DNA of 51,963 nt from Candidatus Poribacteria bacterium (GTDB lineage Bacteria > Poribacteria > WGA-4E > WGA-3G): contig JAJEDB010000047.1 of the NCBI GenBank assembly GCA_022821725.1, forward strand, positions 1 to 51,963, given 5' to 3'. Position numbers and translations under genes: made by a program. Of the stretch, positions 24,941 to 34,254 are shown one piece after another. Numbering within the stretch: the first letter of the stretch is position 1; each line of letters starts with the position of its first letter. Below the pieces are notes generated by a model. The model made no database searches. It saw nothing but the letters and a program-made list of their open reading frames with translations, and was not told the origin of the DNA.

Positions 24941-25900
24941 TTCGTCGCACTTTTAATCAGTTTGCAGTGCGGCATATTTAGTATTGCGTGTGCAGAGCCG
25001 GATTCAGAGGGTTTCCGAAATGGTGGACTCAGAAACTCGACTCGCGATAGCGTCAAGACCGCGCGCGAAGCGAACGCTGCTTTTAACGCACAACGCGCCT
25101 TTGACATGTTAGAAAAACAGTGTAATTTCGGACCGCGTCCCCCCGGTTCGGTGGCACATCGCGAAACGCAGAATTTTCTATTCGCAGAACTTCAGAAATA
25201 TGCAAACAGCGTAGCCCTTCAACCCCATCAGTATAAAACAAAAACGGGAACCACGCTCCATCTAAACAATATCTTGGCAGAATTTGGACCATCAACGGGT
25301 GGTGAGACACTTTTACTCGCAGCACATTGGGATACCCGTCCTTTCGCCGACCGGGACCCAAAGAGAGAAAATCAGGATAAACCGATCCTTGGTGCCAATG
25401 ATGGTGCCTCCGGTGTTGCTGTCCTCCTTGAAATGGCGAGAGTCCTTAAGGAACACCCACCCCCACGTAGAGTTGTTATCGTTCTTTTCGATGGCGAGGA
25501 TTACGGTAGGTCAGTCGAGGATATGTTTATCGGCTCTCGATTTTTCGCTCGAAATTTGGGGAAGTGGAGACCGGATTATGGAATCTTGTTAGACATGATC
25601 GGAGACAAGGATTTGGCACTCCCGATTGAACGCTATTCTTGGAATGCCAATCGAGGTTTCGCGGAGGCAATCTGGCAGCGCGCAGCAACGCTCGGTTTAG
25701 CACCGTTTCAACGCCGTTTAGGGGATGCCATTTTGGACGATCACATCCCGCTAATCGAGGTGGGGATTCCGATGGTAAATATTATCGACTTTACTTATCC
25801 CTATTGGCATACAGTGGAAGATACAGTCGATAAATGCAGTCCAAAAAGCCTGGAAATTGTCGCGACACTTGTTATTAGCATCATTTACGATGGACTCTAA
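24908..25900 (+). CDS. M28-family / glutaminyl-peptide cyclotransferase-like zinc hydrolase
   Basis: About 330 residues from ATG 24908. The signal region (MTYPQGILKIWFVALLISLQ) ends near Cys28, so it may be a lipoprotein. The M28/QPCT zinc ligands are all present: AAH140WDTRPF, GAND165GASGV, FDGE197DYG, LLD229MIGDKD and YWH301TVEDT. The DTRP(F/Y)AD, GANDGASG and DGEDYG wording is closest to glutaminyl cyclase-like members, which cyclise N-terminal Gln. An aminopeptidase role cannot be excluded. The first codons derive from a dispersed repeat (PQGILKI). An in-frame start at 24848 lies in repeat DNA. Confidence 0.87.
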   Translation: MTYPQGILKIWFVALLISLQCGIFSIACAEPDSEGFRNGGLRNSTRDSVKTAREANAAFNAQRAFDMLEKQCNFGPRPPGSVAHRETQNFLFAELQKYANSVALQPHQYKTKTGTTLHLNNILAEFGPSTGGETLLLAAHWDTRPFADRDPKRENQDKPILGANDGASGVAVLLEMARVLKEHPPPRRVVIVLFDGEDYGRSVEDMFIGSRFFARNLGKWRPDYGILLDMIGDKDLALPIERYSWNANRGFAEAIWQRAATLGLAPFQRRLGDAILDDHIPLIEVGIPMVNIIDFTYPYWHTVEDTVDKCSPKSLEIVATLVISIIYDGL

Positions 25901-25902
25901 TG

Positions 25903-26066
25903 AACTATCAGCTATCGGTTTTCAGTTAAGAGGTAAGAGGTTTTCGTTTTTAGGGTTATAAGTGGTAGGTTAAGAGTGGAATTTTACCAATAGCCTCTTA
26001 ACTTATAACTTACCACTCAAACTCCTCTCTTGTAACTGACAACTGACAACTGACAACTGACAACCA
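25903..26066. repeat. MITE-like element with heptamer ends before mnmG
   Basis: Left end CTATCAGCTATCGGTTTTCA, an inner imperfect inverted repeat (GTTATAAGTGGTAGG against CTTATAACTTACCAC), and a right end with four tandem ACTGACA units (26035-26063). Confidence 0.7.
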
Positions 26067-26073
26067 TTAAAAA

Positions 26074-27966
26074 ATGAATACGTATCAAAAACATTACGAC
26101 GTTATCGTAGTCGGAGCCGGGCATGCAGGGTGTGAAGCCGCACTTGCCGCCGCACGAATGGGCTGCGAAACGCTCATCGTTACTATCAATCTCGATACGA
26201 TCGCGAAGATGTCTTGCAACCCCGCTATTGGTGGACTTGCCAAGGGACATCTCGTTAAAGAAATAGACGCCCTCGGCGGGGAGATGGCGAAAAATATTGA
26301 CAAGACCGGAATCCAATTCCGGCGTTTAAATACCAAAAAAGGACCCGCAGTTCGATCAAGCCGCGCGCAAGCCGATAAAAAGGCGTACCAAGATGAGATG
26401 AAACGCGTCCTTGAGGCACAGAAACGGCTCGACATCAAACAAGTATTAGTTGAGGAACTACTCGTCGAAAAAGGGCGATGCATCGGAATCCTGAGCCAGA
26501 CAAAAACCGCTTATTTCGGAGAGACTGTGATTCTAACGACAGGCACTTTCCTGAAAGGCATAATCCATATCGGCGATGTGTCGTATAGTGCCGGGAGAGC
26601 AGGCGAGTCTTCCGCAGAGAAACTTTCTGAAAGTTTTTTAAATCTTGGGTTTGAAATTGGTCGGCTCAAAACTGGCACTCCGCCACGCGTCAACGCCCAA
26701 ACCGTTGATTTCAGCGAAATGGAAATTCAACCGGGCGATGAAAATCCGCGTCCCTTCTCGTTTTTAACCCAACGGATTACACAGCCCCAACTCCCCTGTT
26801 ACCTGACATACACGAATCAACAAACGCACAAAGTAATCCGTGAAAACCTCCACCGATCCGCGATGTACAGTGGTCGTATCGTCGGCATCGGGCCCCGTTA
26901 CTGCCCCTCAATTGAGGATAAGGTTGTCCGCTTCGCAGAGAAGACGGAACATCAAGTCTTCGTGGAACCTGAGGGACGAGATACCGACGAAATCTATCTC
27001 AACGGTATATCTGCGAGTCTACCTGAAGATGTACAGGTGGAGATGGTCCATAGCATCAAGGGGTTAGAGAATGCTGAGATTATGCGCTTCGGGTACGCCG
27101 TCGAGTATGATTTCGCACCCGCGACGCAACTGCAACCGACACTTGAGACAAAGCAGGTGCCAGGGCTCTATTTCGCAGGACAACTCAATGGAACCACAGG
27201 CTACGAGGAGGCCGCTGCGCAAGGGCTGATGGCAGGGATCAACGCTGCTTTAAAGGTGAAAGGTCAGAATCCTCTGGTCCTCGACAGATCGCAAGCTTAC
27301 ATAGCAGTCCTTATTGATGATTTGGTTACCTTGGACATCCGGGAACCTTACCGTATGTTCACATCGCGTGCCGAATACAGGTTAGCGCTGCGAGAGGACA
27401 ATGCAGATTTGCGACTCACCGAAATTGGTAGGCAGATCGGACTCGTTGATGATGACAGATATCACCAGTTCCAAAAGAAGGCTGCCGCTGTCGAAACGGA
27501 ATTGGGACGTTTACAGGAAACCCTTCTCAAACCGACACCTGCGACGCTGGAGCGTTTGGCGAGTATTCTGGAGACGGGTGAATTGAAGCAACCCACATCC
27601 TTGGCAGAACTTTTGAAACGCCCCGAACTGCATTACGAGCAGATAACCGAAATCGTGCCGCCCGTTGAATCCTTGGCTCCTGCTGTGACTGAGCAGGTGG
27701 AAATCCAGATAAAATATGACGGATATATTCAACGACAACAGCGGCAGATTCATCAATTTAAAAAATTGGAAAATTTCCGAATCCCTGATGCCTTCGACTA
27801 TGCCAACGTTCACGGGTTAAAAACGGAAGCGCGTGAGAAACTCGCAAGGATCCGGCCCGCCTCCATCGGGCAAGCATCACGCTTGCCTGGTGTTTCGCCA
27901 GCGGATATTTCGATCTTGACGGTCATCCTTCATCAATACAACGCAAAACAGCAGTCGGCAGGATAG
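26074..27966 (+). CDS. mnmG: tRNA uridine-5-carboxymethylaminomethyl modification enzyme MnmG (GidA)
   Basis: 630 residues, normal length. FAD-binding start VIVVGAGHAGCEAALAAARM, SCNPAIGGLAKGHLVKEIDA, GTFLKGIIHIG, GRLKTGTPPRV, GIGPRYCPSIEDKVVRF, LYFAGQLNGTTGYEEAAAQG and the C-terminal SIGQASRLPGVSPADISIL are all family signatures. With MnmE it installs cmnm5U34. No ribosome site is visible; a run of ACTGACA heptamers ends just before the start. rsmG follows after a repeat-filled spacer. Confidence 0.97.
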   Translation: MNTYQKHYDVIVVGAGHAGCEAALAAARMGCETLIVTINLDTIAKMSCNPAIGGLAKGHLVKEIDALGGEMAKNIDKTGIQFRRLNTKKGPAVRSSRAQADKKAYQDEMKRVLEAQKRLDIKQVLVEELLVEKGRCIGILSQTKTAYFGETVILTTGTFLKGIIHIGDVSYSAGRAGESSAEKLSESFLNLGFEIGRLKTGTPPRVNAQTVDFSEMEIQPGDENPRPFSFLTQRITQPQLPCYLTYTNQQTHKVIRENLHRSAMYSGRIVGIGPRYCPSIEDKVVRFAEKTEHQVFVEPEGRDTDEIYLNGISASLPEDVQVEMVHSIKGLENAEIMRFGYAVEYDFAPATQLQPTLETKQVPGLYFAGQLNGTTGYEEAAAQGLMAGINAALKVKGQNPLVLDRSQAYIAVLIDDLVTLDIREPYRMFTSRAEYRLALREDNADLRLTEIGRQIGLVDDDRYHQFQKKAAAVETELGRLQETLLKPTPATLERLASILETGELKQPTSLAELLKRPELHYEQITEIVPPVESLAPAVTEQVEIQIKYDGYIQRQQRQIHQFKKLENFRIPDAFDYANVHGLKTEAREKLARIRPASIGQASRLPGVSPADISILTVILHQYNAKQQSAG

Positions 27967-27972
27967 GGGTCA

Positions 27973-28172
27973 GAGTTAATAGTTGTCAGTCTTCGGTTTT
28001 CGGTTAAGAGGGTTTCTTGTAACGATCTTCGCAAGTCTTGGAATATGCCAAACTGGGGTAAATTGTTACCGAACATTTCTTGTAACTGACAACCGATAAC
28101 TGAAAGGATTTTCGTAGACGGGGAAGCCCATAAGGGCTTCATACCCGGGGAAGCCCACACGGGCTTCATACC
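27973..28172. repeat. Heptamer element and GAAGCCC hairpins before rsmG
   Basis: GTTGTCAGTCTTCGG (left, about 27983) and CTTGTAACTGACAACCGATA (right, about 28078) are imperfectly inverted ends. Two tandem hairpins GGGAAGCCCATAAGGGCTTC (28121-28140) and GGAAGCCCACACGGGCTTC (28148-28166) follow and may terminate transcription. Confidence 0.65.
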
Positions 28173-28219
28173 GTTGATTCTGATTCATCCGAACCGAAAA
28201 CCACTAAGAGGCATGGCAA

Positions 28220-28909
28220 TTGGCGAGGTACGAGCAGGACTTAAAAGAGACGTTCAATCATTACGGATTTCCGTTAACTGAACATCAGGTGTCACAATTC
28301 AATCTGTATCGCACGCAATTACTGCAGTGGAATCAACACATGAATCTAACTGCAATCACGGATAATGATGAGATCGTTCATAAACATTTTCTGGATTCGC
28401 TAAGTGTCTTGGAATATATCTCGTTGCGGAGTGGTGATGCTGTGATTGATATTGGGACGGGTGCCGGATTCCCGGGAATCGCATTAAAAATCTGCATGCC
28501 TGATATACGGTTAACACTTGTTGAATCATCAAAAAAAAAGGTGAGTTTCCTAAAATTTATAGTCGCCCAATTGCATCGGCATCAGGCGGTAAACGCACAG
28601 CAAAGGGTAGACGTTGAAATATTCGCGGAACGTGCGGAAATTTGTGCACAACAGCAGAAACATATTGGCGCATACGATTGGGTTTTCACCCGTTACGTCG
28701 CAGCAATTCGAGACTCGGCACCGTATTGCCTATCGCTGCTGAAGCCGACGGGAAAGTGGGTGGCTTATAAGTCCGGCGATGCAACTATCGAGAACGAAAT
28801 TAACAATAGTTCGGCATGCCTCAAGGCACTCGGAGGAACCGTCGAAACTGTCTTAAAGAATCCAAGGTTCAATCGAAGTTATGTTGTGATACACCGCGGC
28901 ACCCCATAA
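28220..28909 (+). CDS. rsmG: 16S rRNA (guanine527-N7)-methyltransferase RsmG (GidB)
   Basis: 229 residues, TTG start at 28220 with AAGAGG 8 nt upstream. RsmG motifs: LLQWNQHMNLTAITD, HKHFLDSLSVL, the SAM-binding IDIGTGAGFPGIALKI, LVESSKKKVSFLK, and VFTRYVAAI. It follows mnmG, as in many genomes. Slightly longer than Escherichia coli RsmG (207), within the normal range. Confidence 0.95.
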   Translation: MARYEQDLKETFNHYGFPLTEHQVSQFNLYRTQLLQWNQHMNLTAITDNDEIVHKHFLDSLSVLEYISLRSGDAVIDIGTGAGFPGIALKICMPDIRLTLVESSKKKVSFLKFIVAQLHRHQAVNAQQRVDVEIFAERAEICAQQQKHIGAYDWVFTRYVAAIRDSAPYCLSLLKPTGKWVAYKSGDATIENEINNSSACLKALGGTVETVLKNPRFNRSYVVIHRGTP

Positions 28910-29071
28910 TCTGCGTTCTAAACGACTTCAAATGAATCTCTCCAGTGGAGAGTTCCCATGGCTTCGCAGTGTCCTGCAAGTCTCTATAAACGTGCGAAGC
29001 ATAAAATAGGAATTCCTTTTAAGCACTCCAGCGGGGTGCCATGTCTATAGCCAGGAGCAATAGTTTAAAAA

Positions 29072-29410
29072 ATGAATGTTGAGATAACGATTGCGAAGAA
29101 AAATATCTCTATCCTTCATATAGAAGGAAAGATTCTGGGAAATGCATCTGACGCGTTCCGTAAAGAAATGAGCGAACAACTTCAAACTGGACGCGATAAG
29201 TTAGTGGTTGATTTAATGAACGTGCCGTTAATTGATAGCAGCGCGTTAGGGGCAATTGTAATCACTTTGAAGTCCTGTCAGCAATCGGGTGGAAAGTTAG
29301 TGTTACTCAATCCTCAGAAAGCCGTTAGAGAAGTTTTGGAGGTAACGAAACTCAGCACTGTCATTGAGATTTATGATAGGGAAGAAGACGCATGCAATGC
29401 CTTTTTCTAA
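29072..29410 (+). CDS. STAS-domain anti-sigma factor antagonist
   Basis: 112 residues, a single STAS domain of SpoIIAA/RsbV type. The phosphorylation site is in LIDSSALGAIV (the conserved DSS-x-LG). The unphosphorylated form would bind the anti-sigma kinase encoded at 33455 and free its sigma factor. It is the first gene of the partner-switching cluster that runs to 34641. The start follows AGGAGCAATAGTTTAAAAAATG, so GGAG is 13-15 nt away, a long spacing. Confidence 0.9.
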   Translation: MNVEITIAKKNISILHIEGKILGNASDAFRKEMSEQLQTGRDKLVVDLMNVPLIDSSALGAIVITLKSCQQSGGKLVLLNPQKAVREVLEVTKLSTVIEIYDREEDACNAFF

Positions 29411-29424
29411 TATTCCTTCAAGTA

Positions 29425-29545
29425 TGGAGCCCTGGGCTGAACGAACCGCGAGGTAAAATTAAAAGTTAAGCCAAAGCGTGTAGCACGTAATGAAATTAGG
29501 TTCTCCTTAAATGGCATAATTTGTCTTAGCTTTACATTTGGAGTG
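29425..29545. repeat. Repeat family copy 3 before the histidine kinase
   Basis: CCGCGAGGTAAAATTAAAAG (29446-29465), then about 65 bp beginning GTGTAGCACGTAATGAAATT and containing CTTAAATGGCATAATTTGTC that reappears with few changes at 34720-34787. Confidence 0.7.
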
Positions 29546-29564
29546 CGGATATACGGAGAGGCAC

Positions 29565-32063
29565 ATGAACCCTGAAACGCAGCTGGCCGAACCGCAAGGA
29601 ATAATTAAAAAACCGCAAGGTAAATTAAAAAAATTTAACGTGGGGCTACGCGGTCAGCAGGTAGTTCTGTTTCTCTTAGTTTCTCTGATGCCGTTGTTCG
29701 CCGTTGCCTTGACCATCAAATTTTTAGGCGAAAACGCGCTGAAGGAGTCTATTGGCGAAAATCTTGTGCTATTGGCGCAAGAGAAACTTGCCCGGGCAGA
29801 CACTGCTATCTCCGAAAAGATCGAAAAAATTCAAGCCGAGCTGCCAAATATCCAACGAGCGGTTGTGTATTCAAACACGGCAAACGAGGAACAGAGCGTA
29901 TTTTTCAGTGCTTGGGCGCAATTGGAGGACAGTCTTCGTCTCCTTGAGACTTACGCAGGCTATAAAACTGAAGTAACCATTACGAATGCCTTCGGGTATG
30001 TTCTACGTTCAAACAACCAACAGTTGGATTATGACACCACGAAAATGTTCCCACATCGAGTGCAGGACAAGGACTGGTGGCAAAAAGCCTATAACAACGG
30101 CATAGGTTATCCATTTGTGGAAGATATCGTCTATGATGAAGGACGAGGTGTACATTTTCTTCCAATCGCACTCCCAATACGTGCAGCGACCCAAGGCTCC
30201 GTTACACAGAAAAAAAATAACGCAGTCGGTGTGCTAAGAACATTTCTGTTTTTACCGGAGCTTACCGGTTTAGTTCAATCGCTACCGGAATTGGCGGAAA
30301 CGTATACGATTCTAACGAGTTCATCTGGCAAAATTATTGCAGCTTCACCCCAAAGCGAGTATCGAATAGAGAGTTACATTGAGATGAGCAATGCCGCAGA
30401 GGAGGCAATTATTGAAGCAAAAAAAGGCAGTCATGGAAAGTCTTACGCCTATGAATCCGAAGGTGAGACAGATACTTTCGGTGAACCTCGTATCTATGGG
30501 TGGGCGCGAACGCAACTCTCAAGTATGGAGCCTTGGAAGGTTCAACAAAACTTTAGCAACTGGATACTCTTTACGTCGCGTCCGATCTCATCGGCTTACG
30601 CTGGCGTTGGCAGACTGAACAGATATATTTTTTATGTTACCATCGGGTCAAGTTGTATCGTTATATTAATTGCGTGGTGGGCTGCACAGCGCATAGCCAC
30701 ACCTATATTGAAAGTCGCACAAGCAGCACGGAGCATCGGACAAGGTGAATTTGATAGCGAAATCACGGTTGATACCGATAATGAAGTGGGTGTACTTGCT
30801 GAAGAATTCAATGAGATGCGTCGGAATCTGAAAAATGCCGTTGATCGATTAACACAGGAAGAGAAAAAACTTACAGCTATTGTAGACAATCTCGGTGAAG
30901 GTTTAATTGTTGTTGATCCGACTGGGCGTGTGCTCTATGTCAATCCTGTAGCTGAACGGCTGCTGAATTTAGAGGATACTGCTGCCTACGAAAATTTTAT
31001 TGCTGTTGATGCGGCAAACGGTACAATCTGCTGGACAAAAACAGTGGAGAGGGAAGGGAATACAGAAATCGATAGAAGAACTGTTGATATGGAAATATTG
31101 TCCTTCTCTCGGCGCGAAGGCACACAACACCAGACAATGGTCGTCGAAGTGAATATTGATGGTAATGGACAGAACGGCTTAACGCTCAACGCCTCTTCGA
31201 CGCTATCTAACAAGGCACGAGTTGAGAGTCAAAATTCTCGAGTACTCCGTATCATCGCAAGCCATTTTTCCGATGAACATAATAACATCGTCGGCACCGT
31301 TTATGTCTTTGATGATATTACCGATGAACACGAAATAGAAAAAATGAAGTCGGAGTTCGTTTCGCTTGTATCACATGAACTGCGAACCCCACTAACATCC
31401 ATCATCGGATTTATTTCGCTAATACTTGAGGGAAAAACTGGTAAAATTAATCGGAAACAGCACGAAAGTTTGAGCCGAGCGCATCGTCAATCGAAGCGGC
31501 TCGCCGCTCTTATTAATGACCTGCTCGACATCTCCCGAATTGAAGCCGGACGTATCGAGATGAAGCAGGAGCGGGTACAGATAGACAGAATCGCCAAACG
31601 GCGAATTGAGGAACTCCGTCCACAAGCAGACCAGAAAGCTATCTCTCTACTTTTTGAAAGGCAGTCTGATCTGTCACCTATGATTGGGGATGCAGATCGG
31701 ATTGGGCAAGTTTTTATTAACCTCATCGGAAATGCCATCAAATTCACACCAGAGAGCGGGAAGGTAACAGTAAGGATATCGAAATCTCAGCAGAATCGAA
31801 GTGTAACCGATGGATTCCATGTGGAAGTCATTGATACAGGTCCAGGAATTCCGCCTGAAGATAGAGAGAAGGTGTTTGACAAATTCCGACAACTCGGAAG
31901 TGTCCACACACGGAAACCACAAGGCGGCACTGGTTTGGGACTTTCAATTGCCGCTGGGATAGTTGAAGCACACGGCGGACAATTATGGGTGGATAGCGGC
32001 GATAACGGCTGCGGATGCAACTTCCAGTTTTTTATGCCGTTGGAAAAAAGGGAAAATGACTGA
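29565..32063 (+). CDS. Membrane sensor histidine kinase (Cache-HAMP-PAS-HisKA-HATPase)
   Basis: About 832 residues from ATG 29565, which has GGAG 6 nt upstream; a TTG nine codons earlier is less likely. The cytoplasmic N-tail contains two copies of repeat-derived PQG(I/K)xKK. Membrane helix 1 is at about 33-53, a periplasmic dCache-like sensor at about 54-350, helix 2 at about 354-375, then HAMP, a PAS domain (IVDNLGEGLIVVDPTGRVLY), HisKA with His604 in SLVSHELRTPLTSI, and HATPase_c with NLIGNAIKFTPESG, DTGPGIPPED and GGTGLGLSIAAGI. The 3' end overlaps the response regulator by 8 bp, so they form a pair. Confidence 0.92.
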   Translation: MNPETQLAEPQGIIKKPQGKLKKFNVGLRGQQVVLFLLVSLMPLFAVALTIKFLGENALKESIGENLVLLAQEKLARADTAISEKIEKIQAELPNIQRAVVYSNTANEEQSVFFSAWAQLEDSLRLLETYAGYKTEVTITNAFGYVLRSNNQQLDYDTTKMFPHRVQDKDWWQKAYNNGIGYPFVEDIVYDEGRGVHFLPIALPIRAATQGSVTQKKNNAVGVLRTFLFLPELTGLVQSLPELAETYTILTSSSGKIIAASPQSEYRIESYIEMSNAAEEAIIEAKKGSHGKSYAYESEGETDTFGEPRIYGWARTQLSSMEPWKVQQNFSNWILFTSRPISSAYAGVGRLNRYIFYVTIGSSCIVILIAWWAAQRIATPILKVAQAARSIGQGEFDSEITVDTDNEVGVLAEEFNEMRRNLKNAVDRLTQEEKKLTAIVDNLGEGLIVVDPTGRVLYVNPVAERLLNLEDTAAYENFIAVDAANGTICWTKTVEREGNTEIDRRTVDMEILSFSRREGTQHQTMVVEVNIDGNGQNGLTLNASSTLSNKARVESQNSRVLRIIASHFSDEHNNIVGTVYVFDDITDEHEIEKMKSEFVSLVSHELRTPLTSIIGFISLILEGKTGKINRKQHESLSRAHRQSKRLAALINDLLDISRIEAGRIEMKQERVQIDRIAKRRIEELRPQADQKAISLLFERQSDLSPMIGDADRIGQVFINLIGNAIKFTPESGKVTVRISKSQQNRSVTDGFHVEVIDTGPGIPPEDREKVFDKFRQLGSVHTRKPQGGTGLGLSIAAGIVEAHGGQLWVDSGDNGCGCNFQFFMPLEKREND

Positions 32064-33294
32064 AACGATTTTAATTGTCGATGACGATCTTGACATCCTT
32101 GAATTGCTAAAAATGAACCTTGAACCGGAAGGCTATAACGTCCGAACCGCGAACAATGGTGAGAGCGCGGTCCAAAGCGCATGCGCGAACCCTCCGGATC
32201 TCATTCTTCTTGATGTCATGATGCCACAGAAAAGCGGCTTTGAGGTCATTGAAGAGCTAAAAAATATCGAACATACAAAAAATGTGCCAATCATTTTAGT
32301 AACCGCTCGTGGACAGACAGAAGATAAAGTCCTCGGTTTAGATACAGGCGCAGACGATTATATTACGAAACCTTTTGATCTCCGTGAGGTAACCGCACGG
32401 GTCGAAGCCGTCTTAGGTAGAACTCGACCCATTAAATACATTAATCCGTTAATGCGCGCAATGGGAGATAAGTTCAGCGAGGAAGGATTGCAGCAACTCG
32501 CTGGACATCTTCAAGCCGCTGCCGCTATTCAAAATAAATTGTTACCAGAACAGGCACCAAGTCTTGAAGAATTTGATATCGAGACCCTGCTCCAAAGTTC
32601 AACATCCGTTTCTGGTGATTTCTATGACTTCATCCCCTTGAATGAGACACAGATCGGACTCGTTCTCGGGGATGTAAAAGGCAACGGTATACCTGCAGCA
32701 CTATTGATGGTCATGATTCGGACGGCACTCCGCTTGCTCTGCCATGAGGAAGACACCCCCGCGTCAATCCTCAAACGGGTGAATGACTTGGTGGTCCGAG
32801 ACACTGAGGCAGATCTGTTCGCAACAATGGTTTACGGTATATTGGATATAGCAAATTCAACCTTTACATATTCAAATGGCGGGCACTGTTACCCATTCCA
32901 CTGGAAGCATACCGGCGAGATGGGGGTCTTAAAGACAGAAGGCATGTTGATAGGCGCATTTGAGGAAGCGACATTTTCAAGCGACATCTGTGAGCTATCT
33001 CCCGGTGATATCCTCGTTTTCTATACCGATGGTATTACCGAAACGGAAACGCGAAAAAGTGAGGTTACAGCGGGGAACACCAGTCAGAAAGAGGAAGAAG
33101 ATTCATCAGAAAACGGCTTGCCGATTACTGAGAGCCACTATGGAACAGATAGGCTTGCCACCTGTATTGCCAAAAACGTCGGATTGTCAGCATCGGCATT
33201 ATGTGATGCGATTGTTAACGATCTAACGCTGTTTAGTGGAAGTACAAATCCGCATGATGACAGGGCATTAATTATTATTAAGCGCGATATTTAA
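32056..33294 (+). CDS. Response regulator with SpoIIE-type PP2C phosphatase output
   Basis: About 412 residues from ATG 32056 (AAGGG upstream, overlapping the kinase stop). Receiver domain with acidic pair DD10-11, phospho-acceptor D53 in LILLDVMMP, T in VTARG and the K in ITKPFDL. After a helical linker (LQAAAAIQNKLLPEQAP) comes a PP2C/SpoIIE domain with VSGDFYDFIPL, LVLGDVKGNGIPAALL, SNGGHCYP, FYTDGITE and DDRALIII. Phosphorylation by the preceding kinase should activate the phosphatase on the STAS proteins. The region ETRKSEVTAGNTSQKEEEDS is a disordered insertion in the phosphatase domain. Confidence 0.94.
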   Translation: MTETILIVDDDLDILELLKMNLEPEGYNVRTANNGESAVQSACANPPDLILLDVMMPQKSGFEVIEELKNIEHTKNVPIILVTARGQTEDKVLGLDTGADDYITKPFDLREVTARVEAVLGRTRPIKYINPLMRAMGDKFSEEGLQQLAGHLQAAAAIQNKLLPEQAPSLEEFDIETLLQSSTSVSGDFYDFIPLNETQIGLVLGDVKGNGIPAALLMVMIRTALRLLCHEEDTPASILKRVNDLVVRDTEADLFATMVYGILDIANSTFTYSNGGHCYPFHWKHTGEMGVLKTEGMLIGAFEEATFSSDICELSPGDILVFYTDGITETETRKSEVTAGNTSQKEEEDSSENGLPITESHYGTDRLATCIAKNVGLSASALCDAIVNDLTLFSGSTNPHDDRALIIIKRDI

Positions 33295-33296
33295 AA

Positions 33297-33434
33297 TAGT
33301 TGTCAGTTATCAGTCGCCGGCTAAAACGGGTTTGGGGACAATCTACCCAGACTTGACGTATTCCAGAGAGGCGAATTGTTAAAAAGAGACCTCTTAACTG
33401 AAACGGGGAACTAATAACCGACAACTGATAACTA
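33297..33434. repeat. MITE-like heptamer element between phosphatase and anti-sigma genes
   Basis: Left end ATAGTTGTCAGTTATCAGTC, right end CCGACAACTGATAACTAT, imperfect inverted repeats around about 100 bp. Confidence 0.7.
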
Positions 33435-33454
33435 TAAAAGAAGGAGCTTCAAAC

Positions 33455-34144
33455 GTGGGCGAGAGAACTGAACAGGTTATTACGCTTTCTCTCCCAAGTT
33501 CAATGCGGCATGTTGATCTACTCAAAGTTATTGTCACTGAGATTTTGAAAGAAACAGATTTCACAGAGGACATCCAAGAGCAGGCTAACCGTGCTGTCAT
33601 TGAAGCGGGTATAAACGCGACCAAACACAGCAACAAAGAGGGACCGGAAAAACAAACGACTTTTCAGCTGATTTTTGCTGAAGACCAATTCAATGTTGCC
33701 ATTGGGGATGACAGTGAGGAAGCTACGCCCGAGGAGACTGAAACTGAACGGGTGGTTAGACTTTCACTCCCAAGTTCGATGCGACATGTTTACCTACTCG
33801 ACGTTGTTGTCACTGAGATTTTGAAAGAAACAGATTTCACAGAGGACATCCAAGAACAGATTAACCTTGCTGTCATTGAAGCGGGTACAAACGCTATCAA
33901 ACACGGTAATAAAGAGAATCCAATTAAAAAAGCGACCATTGAATTCACGCTCGCCGAGGATAAACTTGAAATCCGCATCGAAGATGAAGGCGATGGATTT
34001 ACACGGAAGGAAGTCGCTGATCCCCTCGACCCAGAAAACTTGCTCAAAAGCAGTGGGAGAGGTTTATTTTTGATGGAAGCTTGCATGGACTCTGTAACTT
34101 ACGAAAATAACGGAACCATCATCAAAATGGTCAAATATAATTGA
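33455..34144 (+). CDS. Anti-sigma kinase (RsbW/SpoIIAB-like) with duplicated N-terminal half
   Basis: 229 residues, GTG start with AAGGAG upstream. Two direct repeats: residues about 10-75 and 102-168 share SLPSSMRHVxLL, VTEILKETDFTEDIQEQ and AVIEAGxNAxKHxNKE almost word for word. Only the second copy continues into the ATP-binding G1 (EDEGDGFT) and G2 (GRGLFLMEACMD) boxes. The first copy ends in an acidic linker (DDSEEATPEETETE). A normal family member is about 140 residues with one domain. The first copy keeps the N-box residues but cannot bind ATP alone; it may dimerise with the second copy or modulate it. Confidence 0.9.
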   Translation: MGERTEQVITLSLPSSMRHVDLLKVIVTEILKETDFTEDIQEQANRAVIEAGINATKHSNKEGPEKQTTFQLIFAEDQFNVAIGDDSEEATPEETETERVVRLSLPSSMRHVYLLDVVVTEILKETDFTEDIQEQINLAVIEAGTNAIKHGNKENPIKKATIEFTLAEDKLEIRIEDEGDGFTRKEVADPLDPENLLKSSGRGLFLMEACMDSVTYENNGTIIKMVKYN

Positions 34145-34145
34145 A

Positions 34146-34236
34146 GCCATCAGCGATCAGTAAAGAGTCGTTTGTCGCACGGAAGAACGCTCGCAACTGC
34201 CAGATGTTCTACTGATGGGTTCCGACGGCTGACGAC
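34146..34236. repeat. Heptamer-ended element between anti-sigma and STAS genes
   Basis: CCATCAGCGATCAGTAAAG on the left and CTACTGATGGGTTCCGACGG then CTGACGAC on the right form imperfect inverted ends. Confidence 0.55.
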
Positions 34237-34254
34237 TATTTCTAAGGAATTTCT

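Noticed and set aside
26035..26066. CRISPR array
   Set aside because: The repeats are 7 bp and contiguous with no spacers.
27860..27920. Repeat insertion at the mnmG 3' end (GGCAAGCATCACGCTTGCC)
   Set aside because: The encoded IGQASRLPGVSPADIS is the normal conserved MnmG C-terminus.
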